From Clytia hemisphaerica (lineage: Eukaryota > Cnidaria > Hydrozoa > Leptothecata > Clytiidae), in NCBI GenBank assembly GCA_902728285.1, contig CACVBU010000415.1, forward strand, positions 366,586 to 430,585: a stretch of 64,000 bases of DNA, given 5' to 3'. A model generated the notes under the pieces. That model worked only from the letters and a program-made list of their open reading frames with translations, did no database searches and was not told the DNA's origin. The translations under genes were made by a program, and so were the position numbers. Shown piece by piece: positions 55,952-64,000 of the stretch (position 1 is its first letter; every line of letters begins with the position of its first letter).

Positions 55952-58107
55952 CTACAACTGAGTGAAGGTAAAGTTTTTCCTCAGGGCAGCTTTTCGCCAC
56001 GTGTCTTTGACAGTTTGATTTCCAAAATGTTTGACAGCTTTAAATGATGGCAATTCAAAATAAACAACAATATCCCAAATACTGAATATCGTGTTCCCAA
56101 TCATCAATGCGAAAGTTAAACATAAAACAAATCCAAGGAAAAGTTTCATGTAATTCGATTTCTTTTCGAACGTATGAAAGTAAACAATGATAGGATAGAT
56201 AATACAAAGCAGAGCGAGCGGTAGTGCGCCGACGATAGAGATGACAGGTGAGAAGTAAGGGATCATGATATCAACCAATACAAATGCTAAAGCGATTGAT
56301 GAGCGAAGTGCAAACCTTTTCCATGTAAACTCTATAAAAACAATGAAAGAATTTTGATTAAAATTCCTTATGGTAAGGGAATGGTCAGAAAGTATCTACT
56401 AGGGGAGGGGTGGATTCGAGGGGTGTCAAAAACTTTTCCCAGCTTAGGGGCTGTCTCAAAAAAATTTCATGTCTTTAGGGAGGGGTTTTATATTCGGAGG
56501 GAGGTGCCAAAAATAAATTGCCTCAAATTTTTTGATGGTATCAAATGGGAATTTTTTTTGGAATTTTTTGAAAATATGCTCCACGCCACCTAGTAGATAC
56601 TTTCTGACCATTCCCTAAAAGAGATAGAGAGGACACTTTTATAATTTAAGTGGACAAATTTTCAATGGATAAATATTAATTCTTCCGATGTTTGCGAACT
56701 GAATCTTGTCCTGATGGAAGGTTTTCAACTCCGATTTTCAGTCTCTTAAGTCCAACTGAGATGGATGAGATTTGATTCTTTGATGGGTCAATTTTGGCAA
56801 TTTTCGCTGGTTCAATTGGCTTGGCCTTGTTGATATTAAGATTTGAAATTCGTATACTACATTGGAAGATTGGAAGTCATTTTGGAAATGAAAATGGTGG
56901 AAGAAATCTTCTCTCAAAACAAAAAAACTTTACCTGGCGGTATGTTGAATTTATTCTCCAAATTAAGAAAAATTGGATTGGCACAAAGCACTGTCACCAT
57001 TGTAAAATGGATAGCCAATGAAATCGAAGCAAGGGTAATGACAGAAAGCCAGACCGGACTCATTTTCAAAGCTAAGATAGCATCTTGTAAAGTATCTATT
57101 ATGCTTGCTTCAACCGTTTGTCCGAAAATGATGAATGGTACAATTGCCAGTAGGGCGTATAAAAGAACGACACATAGATGACTGAACAAGATGGGCGTTT
57201 GAAACTTCTCCGGTTTCTTTAATAGGACAACAATATTAGGTAACAAGAGGGCAGGACCGGCAGCTGCGAACAAAATCTCACCAAAAATCTTAAAAATATG
57301 TTCCTCTTTGACTAATGTTATTGTCTTATAGCTTGATGTTCGTGCACCATAGTAATATTTTGCCACTACCGATACGATAAAGATACACAGTGAAGCCAGA
57401 AACGACGTAAATACAGCAACGAAAGCCGGCATTGTTAAATCAGAATACGTTCCAACCATCATGAATGGAAGCATAACAAAAAATCCGATCAAAAGCCAAA
57501 TTCTGATTCTATCATCCCCTTCAAGCCATAATGGAATCACTCTGTTCATAGAAGTTGCCCCAAGTAAACCATAAGCTAACACTTCAGCTCCCAGTGCGAC
57601 ATACATAGTCGCTTCAACGACTTTTGAGAATCGTTTCCCGACTGAATATTCGGCAATTGTCGGGTACGGTCGGCGCACGAGAAGTGATCGTGAGATGCGA
57701 TCTTTACCAAACAACATAATGTGAACACATGATTCCTTCAACATCACCGCGCAAAAAGCCAGAATAAGGAAACAACCCACGGTGAAAAGCAACCAAAGCA
57801 ATGGACCTAATTGCTGTAGCGTGTACGGTAAAATAATCACTGCTGACCCATACGACATTGAAACCATAATTAAAAAAGCGGTGCTAATTGCAAGGCTTCC
57901 ATCTTCTCCAGTGTTTCTTCTTAACAAGAGATTGATTGCTTGAAAAATATTCTCGGCACCTCGTTTCTTGGCCTTATCAGTGGCGCCCGATACGGAGCCA
58001 GTTGTTGAGAATTCACTATCTGATGGGAAGCTTTCATCGATAGCAGACGGGGGTAGTAAAGCTTCTTGCTCCATTTTGCTTGTTGCGTTTGTAGCTCTTT
58101 GTTTCAT
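55952..58107 (-). CDS. Amino acid/auxin permease-type (AAAP) transporter, two exons
   Basis: Predicted membrane transporter of the Aa_trans fold (SLC32/36/38-like), moving amino acids or similar solutes. Exons are 58107-56934 and 56331-55952 (stop). The split codon joins PP to EFTW, for about 517 residues. The N-terminus is a hydrophilic cytosolic segment with an acidic dileucine-like EQEALLPP. About eleven hydrophobic helices follow. Diagnostic regions: SYGSAVIILPYTLQQLGPLLW in helix 1, the helix region with AEVLAYGLLGATSMNRV, and FGQTVEASIIDTL before the later helices. The C-terminus carries SPVISIVGALPLALLCIIYP. Family membership is solid, but substrate and subfamily are not. The start could also be the Met at MEQEALL, 11 codons later. 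A 248-bp MITE occupies part of the intron. Confidence 0.9.
56370..56617. mobile_element. GTAGATACTTTCTGACC-type MITE, intact copy
   Basis: GGGAATGGTCAGAAAGTATC with TACTAGG is inverted as CCTAGTAGATACTTTCTGACC with ATTCCC. The interior matches the broken copy at 31845-32424 ('ttcatgtctttagg', 'tattcggagg'). It lies within the only intron of the transporter gene. Confidence 0.9.
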
Positions 58108-59320
58108 TGTGGAAGATTGTCATTTGACGGAAATTAAAACATTTTGATCTACCTGAAACTGTAACAATTCTAAAATTAATACCCGGTTTATACTCTGCTT
58201 GAAGCAAGGGCTACAGTGCACCATACAGAACATATCAAGGATATATAAATAGAACATGGGAATACCTCAGATATCCAGGGTTATTTCTCCTGGTATCCGA
58301 TAGATATTCCAAGCGAATTGTTTCTATATTTTTATTAAATGATTTTTACTAAATCAATTTTCAACGCTAAATATAGATTGGCCTGCCGACAAACGTATTG
58401 AGATATTGAGAATGCCCTATTTCACCAGCAAATAATTGTAGGGGAGGGAAAAAAACTCCCTACCAAATTTTACTTAAAAACAATGCAAGTTCTCGCCAGA
58501 ACCTCAGAATCTAATCCACAAAATAACATATTGAAAAGACATTATCTTTTCATTAAAAAACAAAGATCATTCTTCTAGAATATTTTTTTTCAAATATCGA
58601 TCGTCAAGAGAGAAAAAGTGAGTGTTGGAAATACAAACAACGTCTCTATGCTGCTCCTTATCTTCAATTAAAGAATTAACATGAAGAAAAAGGTAAACAT
58701 TGCAAGCATGGTATATGAAAAATAATCGCCTTTGGTAACGAAAATAATTCTAGCAAAAGTCAACATTTTTCCAGTACACGTTATTTTTATTAGAGCACCA
58801 AAAATTTGGCTGAGCAAAATAAAAAGCACTTAAAATTGGTAGACTTTGGATAATATTTGACTCTCGATTTTAGAAAATCCATCCCTAAGTTCGGTTAAAA
58901 CTGCTTGAAAAGAGGAAAAAATTGTAGTTTTTTGTCATTATTTTCCAAACTGAGGTTGGGCATGTTCTTACGATGTTCTGGATTTTTCGACGAATTTCAG
59001 CCTCAATGTTCTTATAAACTGGGTTCTAATAAAAAAACGTGTGTTAGAAAAAATTGTTTTTAAGACACGCCAAAATTAACTTTATCTTCGCACAGAAAGC
59101 GATATCGTAAACATTGAAGGGATTTCTTCTCGAAATATTACGCTCTATCCAGAGACCCAGACAAAGATAGTAAGCAAAGTTGATATAGGTTGATATACAC
59201 GCTTTTTTTAAATAAGGAACCTTAACTTGGCGCAAAGCCTGGAGCCTAATATTTCCACAAGCATCCAGCAATATTTTTTTGAATATCTGCTGTTCACGTA
59301 TATTCAACCTAGAAATTTTG
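58108..59320. other. Non-coding stretch upstream of the transporter
   Basis: It probably contains the promoter of the leftward transporter gene. 58960-59215 has AAGAAC-type words ('gttcttataaactggg', 'aaaaaaacgtgt', 'tacacgctttttttaa') and is likely another MITE. No exon was supported. Confidence 0.45.
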
Positions 59321-59487
59321 ATCTGTTGGTCTCAATGCTGGAAAAATCCTACTCCTAGAAATTCACATCTGTTGTTCTTCGATTCCTGAGACCCTAGTTT
59401 TGTACCCTGTCTATAGAAAATTTGATCTGCTGTTCTTGGGTTTATACCCCTGTCTCACTGTCTCAAAAAATTTGATCTGCTGTTCTT

Positions 59488-59640
59488 GGGATGAGCTGGA
59501 TTTTTTACAAGATACTTCACTAATTGGTCATTTGAAGTGATAGAGATGACGCGTTCTTTAGAAAAAGTAATAAGATTCTTTTATTACATCTTAACGACCA
59601 ACCAAGTCAAATAAGAGCTTGTAAAAATCCAGCATATCCC
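59488..59640. mobile_element. 153-bp hAT-like MITE, copy B
   Basis: The ends GGGATGAGCTGGATTTTTT and AAAAATCCAGCATATCCC are near-inverted. CTGTTCTT is duplicated at 59480-59487 and 59641-59648. The interior matches copy A (31254-31407). Confidence 0.9.
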
Positions 59641-59676
59641 CTGTTCTTGGGTTTATACCACTGTCTCAAAAAATTT

Positions 59677-60367
59677 CTCGGGTAAGTTATGGCATGTCTC
59701 AAAAACTGAAAATTACCATAATTTTTAGATCGCATTAGTCGACAGAAAATGACCAAACAATTGACTGAACATGAAGGGTACTATGATGTATTTTCTAACC
59801 TGATGTGTAACCTAATTGTTTTTTCGCTGATTTTCGCGAAAAACCGCAAAAACTGATTATTACGCAATAATCGATGACGTCATCAAAACTAAAAATTGAA
59901 TTTCTCAAGAATGGTTTATCCAATTATCTTCAAACTTTCACCAAAGATGTATCTTACTAAAGTCGATCATTTGAAAAAAAACATTTTTCGAAATTTTGAT
60001 GACGTCAGCAGAAATTAGTGAAAAACGAAAAATTCTATTTTCTGCTGACGTCATCAAAATTTCGAATTTTTTTTTCTTCAAATGATTGACTTTAGTAAGA
60101 TACATCTTTGGTTAAAGTTTGAAGACAATTGGATAAACCATTCTTGAGAAATTCAATTTTTAGTTTTGATGACGTCATCGATTATTGCGTAATAATCAGT
60201 TTTTGCGGTTTTTCGCGAAAATCAGCGAAAAAACAATTAGGTTACACATCAGGTTAGAAACTACATCATAGTACCCTTTATGTTCAGTCATTTGTTTGGT
60301 CATTTTCTGTCGACTAATGCGATCTAAAAATTATGGTAATTTTAAGACATGCCATAACTTACCCGAG
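59677..60367. mobile_element. 691-bp near-perfect palindrome with CTCGGG ends
   Basis: The two arms of about 330 bp run from CTCGGGTAAGTTATGGCATG to its complement at the right end, with a spacer near the centre at about 60022. Four TGACGTCA sites are symmetrically placed (near 59877, 60000, 60047 and 60170). TT appears to be the duplicated target. There is no ORF of note. Confidence 0.92.
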
Positions 60368-60778
60368 TTGATCTGCTGTTCTCTGGGTTTATACCCCTGT
60401 CTCACTGTCTTAAAAAATTGATCTGCTGTTCATCGGTTTATACCCCTTTCTCATTGTCCCATAGAAAATTTGATCTGCTGTTCTTGGGTTTATACCCCTA
60501 TCTCACTGACTCAAAAAATTGATCTTCTGTTTTTGGGTTTATACCCCTTTCTCACTGTCTCAAAAAATTTAATCTGCTGTTCATGGGTTTATACCCCTTT
60601 CTCACTGTCTCAAAAAAAATAATCTGCTGTTCACGGGTTTATACCCCTTTCTCAATGTATAGAAAATATGATCTGCTGTTCTTCAAAAATATCCCGACAG
60701 TTTGTACCTTGTCTCATGAAAATAACAAAACGAAACAGTAGATGGATAAAATATTAATTATAAAGTTATTGCCTACAA

Positions 60779-61338
60779 TGCTGGACAAAAGGTTGTAGAC
60801 AAATGAAATTTCAGTGAAAAATGATGAGAGATAAAGCAAAATGACTCTTCAATTTGTCTGAAAGGGGATGGAAGTTAAGAAAAACACTTTTGAAGTCGTT
60901 GCATTGCTTTTGAATTGCTTTTGAGGGAACCACAAGCAAAAAATCAGCGTTTTGATACTGGTGTAAGCCAGTTTAAAAGGTTTGTTGACTTCTGCAATAT
61001 TTGTAAAATACTTCAATATCGATCAAAAACAAGTTCCCATGAGGTTCTGGGTACTTTCCAAACCCATTCAAAGCTGTTCAAAGTCTTCGAAAGTCACCCA
61101 CTGCAGTCTAGCCACAAGGGCAAACCACAAGGGCTTGATTAACTGGCTTATACCAGTATCAAAATGCTGATTTTTTGTTTAGTGGTTCCCTCAAAAGCAA
61201 TTCAAAAGCAATGCAACGACTTCGAAAGTGTTTTTCTTAATTTCCCTCCTTTTTCAGACACATTGAAGAGTCATTTTGCTCTATTTCTCATCATTTTTCA
61301 CTGAAATTTCATTTGTCTACAACCTTTTGTCCATGATT
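60779..61338. mobile_element. ~560-bp fold-back element with TGGACAAAAGG ends
   Basis: TGGACAAAAGGTTGTAGACA is inverted as TGTCTACAACCTTTTGTCCA at about 61310-61333. The arms of about 200 bp include 'attgcttttgaattgctttt' and 'gaaccaca..caaaaaatcagc'. A hydrophilic open frame at 60915-61142 is a by-product of the repeat. Confidence 0.85.
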
Positions 61339-61683
61339 GTCAGAATTTTTAAGAAAAAATTGAACAGGGGTCTTCTCTGAAGTGGCAATTTTCCATCAAA
61401 GTATCTCAAAAAGAACAACCAGAAGAAAATTCTAATGATTTCCACCATCACAGCAGGAATTATACCAAAAAAATAAAAAAATCAGCCATTTTCAGAAGTA
61501 TTGACACCCCCCTCAAATAGACTCAAATGTGGAGCAGTAGAAAATGCTGAATCAGTAAAAATAAATTTTGAGACTCAGGAATGATCCTCAACTACAATAA
61601 AGACAATTTCAATGTGAAACTACTATTGATATTGCCAAAAATTTGAGCTGGAAAATGCACTAAGTCTCAGAATTCTCAGACAA
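61339..61683. other. Sequence between two fold-back copies
   Basis: Bounded by ATTGTCAGAATTTTT and CAGAATTCTCAGACAAT, which are partly inverted. It may therefore be an inserted element or the interior of a larger one. No gene is present. Confidence 0.5.
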
Positions 61684-61928
61684 TCATGGACAAAAGGTTT
61701 GTAGACTTCTGCAATATTTGTAAAATACTTTAATATCGATCAAAAACAAGTTCCCGAGGTTCTGGGTGCTTTCCAAACCCATTCAAAGCTGTTCAAAAGC
61801 AATGCAGCGACTTCGAAAGTGTTTTTCTTAACTTCCCTCCTTTTTCAGACACATTGAAGAGTCATTTTGCTCTATTTCTCATTATTTTCCTGAAATTTCA
61901 TTTGTCTACAACCTTTTGTCCATGATTG
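61684..61928. mobile_element. Shortened fold-back copy
   Basis: CATGGACAAAAGGTTTGTAGAC at the left is inverted at 61905-61925. The interior repeats 'acttctgcaatatttgtaaa' and 'ttcccgaggttctgggt' from the neighbouring copy, but the inner arms are deleted. Confidence 0.8.
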
Positions 61929-62999
61929 TGGCTAGCAGACTGCAGTGGGTGATTTTGAAAGAATTTGAACAGCTTTGGATGGGTTGGGAACGGAAATGGA
62001 CCTCCTCAACAGGGGGTGCACGATTTTTTTTCTGGAAAAGCCCAATGTTATTTCGTCAATATTATGTCATTTTTTTGTTTAGCCTTTTATAAATGTGTGC
62101 AAAGTCAAGTTTAACTCTCTGTTCCTTAACTTGTTTTTTTTATTTCAAACCTTAGCGGTTTCATTTTTCAGATCATTTCCAGCCTCAAGCTCCTTATTTG
62201 TAACGTGTTCCTTATATAAAAAACGTGCAAGAAAGTTTCCCAAGCCATTAAACCGTAGGGAAGAAAAACGAATCCCTACGCTCCAAAAGTGTATTTTCTT
62301 GTCTTTTACATTCATCCTTCTGCAATAAAAGCTGATAATTCTTTCCGAAACACAAAACAGAGCCACGCACATGAACAATCAAAATTAGAATCACATTTAT
62401 ATCGTTTCTTTCAACTAAGATATAAACGTCTCTGTTGAAACAATTTTTCTCTAATACAAAAATAGTAAGTGCTGTTGCACATAGATACCATCGGAATGAG
62501 ATGGAGAGAGAAATAAAAGAGTTTGAATTACCGCAATTATTAAATGTAAGCTCATTATTAAGTTATTATATAGATTAATAAGACATCTTTTACACGCTTC
62601 AAAGACTTTTAATGGCGCTGAGTTTGCGTTAAGGGCTCTGACCATAGTCAGAACATGGAGGTATAAAGAAAAACAGGAGTTGAATGTGTCGGTAATTGGT
62701 CGTTAAAGTCTTTTGATTTCTTTTATAAAATGTATCAAAAGAAATTCTAAGCTCGCCCGATGAAATAAGACTTTTTAGTAGAACTCAAGTTTGCTCTCTC
62801 TAATTATCAGTATTGAAGATACTTTTGATATACGAAAATTGAATAAAACTTCGTCCACGAAACAAGTTCATGTTCCATTTCGTTATCCGTTCAACTTTGT
62901 TTTGAAAAGGTATTTTCTCAAGCCAGAAAATGAAAAGTTCTTTATAAGCAAGTAGATAGAATATGATAGTTCTGGCACAGCATGCTCAAAGTGAGTGAC
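61929..62999. other. Non-coding stretch with AAGAAC-type pieces
   Basis: 62085-62230 holds 'tgttccttaac' and 'gttccttatataaaaaacgtgc' words of the AAGAAC/ACACGT MITE group, and 'cgtagggaagaaaaacgaatccctacg' is a small hairpin near 62255. No gene was recognised. Confidence 0.4.
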
Positions 63000-63112
63000 T
63001 CAAGGTGTGAAAAACAACTCATGGTGTGAAAAACGACTCAATGTGTGAAAAACAACTCAATGTGTGAAAAACGACTCAATGCGTGAAAAATGACACAATG
63101 TGTGAAAATAAT
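63000..63112. repeat. ~20-bp minisatellite, six units
   Basis: Units of the form TCAATGTGTGAAAAACGAC follow one another with small changes, alternating 'aacaac' and 'aacgac'. Confidence 0.9.
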
Positions 63113-63292
63113 GCTGAAAATGTGCTCCCAGAAATCTAAGTTAAGCTATGGGTAAATATTCTGTCTTTTTCATTAGCGAGAAAAATGAGCTTCGTTCGAG
63201 TTTGCTCTAATACCTGGAATACTTGGTTCACTACTAGAGGATTTCTTTACTCCCTTGGATTGATATTTTTTACGCTATCTCTCTGTTAAACA
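63113..63292. other. Short spacer upstream of a gene remnant
   Basis: No signal can be assigned with confidence. Confidence 0.3.
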
Positions 63293-63820
63293 ATGGCAAC
63301 ACCAAATCAAAAAGAAGTGTATCCTGTTCAGATGCTCCAAAGAAGAAACGGTGTTTCAAAGAGCAGAATTTCAAGGTGGAAGAATGACCGAACCTTAAAT
63401 TTCAATGTTGAAAACTATTTTGATCAAGAAGAGGAATTCTTTATCATAACTCAAAAACTTAGGGGCAACAACAACTCAATCATTTCTCTCCTGACAAAGC
63501 TGATTTCTCATCGCTAATGTCACTGGTTATTTTTGGAATGGAAACGAAAGAAGTTTCAAGAATGAAATGCAAAACGTGTTTTTTAAGTCATGCGAGAAAA
63601 AGTCTTGGAAGTGCGGCGAGAAATGTGCGAAGGATGTTTGGAGGACTACCCAAGTCAACTTCATCACTACGTCTCACAACGGAGACTAAGCATTTGTAGA
63701 AGAGCATTTTCGAATCTCCTAAAGTGGTCGATGAAGAGGAAGCCAACGAAATTTGCAACAAGACGCTACAGATGAATGGTGAAATCAAATATTCCAAACA
63801 AGAACCTTCCGATTGAAAAC
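63293..63820 (+). pseudogene. Remnant of an unidentified gene with an HTH-like segment
   Basis: The first open part (63293-63517) is hydrophilic and holds QRRNGVSKSRISRWKND, which looks like a helix-turn-helix of transposase or Pipsqueak type. After several stops, a segment near 63600-63680 reads VRREMCEGCLEDYPSQLHH. In a shifted frame, ESPKVVDEEEANEICNK and a stop near 63815 follow. The acidic ending and the Cys motif look like protein-coding sequence that has lost its frame. I do not know the family. It could be a domesticated or decayed transposon gene. Introns instead of frameshifts are possible but no good splice sites were found. Confidence 0.45.
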
Positions 63821-64000
63821 ATTAATTTTAATTTTAAATTGTTAAATTATTTTATTACTCATAATATACCGTTACATAAAATTAGAAAAGAAATAAATAA
63901 AGCTAAGGAAATAATCAAATTGTTGTCTTTACATATGTATTGATCTCTTATAGAAAAATGACTGTCATCAATATAATAAATCAGCGTGTTAAGATAACCC
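63821..64000. other. AT-rich 3' flank
   Basis: Contains an AATAAATAAA stretch near 63891 that could serve as a polyadenylation signal for the preceding remnant. Confidence 0.4.

Larger units (their letters stand above)
59325..60705. repeat. ~50-bp tandem repeat split by two transposons
   Basis: About eleven units built on TTTGATCTGCTGTTCTTGGG plus 'tttatacccctgtctcactg' plus 'tctcaaaaaa'. The outer units are the most diverged. Two DNA elements sit inside, at 59488-59640 and 59677-60367. Without them the array would be roughly 530 bp. Confidence 0.9.

Noticed and set aside
60915..61170. Overlapping plus-strand ORFs
   Set aside because: They lie in the loop of a fold-back repeat whose sequence recurs at 61.7 kb with stops.

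Overview
The window looks like nuclear DNA of an invertebrate animal, most likely a cnidarian. It is AT-rich, its genes are split by introns with ordinary GT-AG sites, and it is packed with short inverted-repeat transposons. It encodes a ciliary protein (CEP120), a TRPM2-type channel with a NUDT9-H tail, two intronless GPCR-type receptors, an AAAP-family transporter and a secreted-type protein with a PA14 domain. The cnidarian call is inferred from this gene mix, not from a marker gene. There is no sign of bacteria, CRISPR or phage. I did not find a new multi-gene system. The unusual content is transposon architecture and a few damaged or rearranged genes.

Layout: 1-4167 is repeat-derived and non-coding. 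4168-9275 (-) is the 3' part of a TRPM2-like channel gene in 12 exons, with its NUDT9-H domain. 10479-26790 (+) is a CEP120 gene in 16 exons, in frame throughout but lacking its first C2 domain. The two genes point away from each other and both lack their 5' exons across the same 1.2 kb, which suggests a rearrangement or an assembly join. 27834-28808 (-) is an orphan 7TM receptor. 29-34 kb is a field of nested inverted-repeat elements. 34.3-37.2 kb holds a 34-bp satellite. 37.8-40.0 kb is a LINE reverse transcriptase broken by two clean insertions. 41829-42752 (-) is a class A GPCR. 44979-52505 (-) is a 7-exon gene for a Cys-rich protein ending in a PA14 domain. 55952-58107 (-) is a two-exon amino-acid transporter. 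59-62 kb holds a 50-bp tandem repeat, a 691-bp palindrome and fold-back elements. 63.3-63.8 kb holds remains of an unidentified gene.

The genes show no operon-like relationship. Exon models were built by hand from recognisable protein similarity plus matching splice phases, without transcripts. Several inverted-repeat elements have exact 8-bp target duplications (hAT type), one has 9 bp and one palindrome family has 2 bp, so several transposase families were probably at work.
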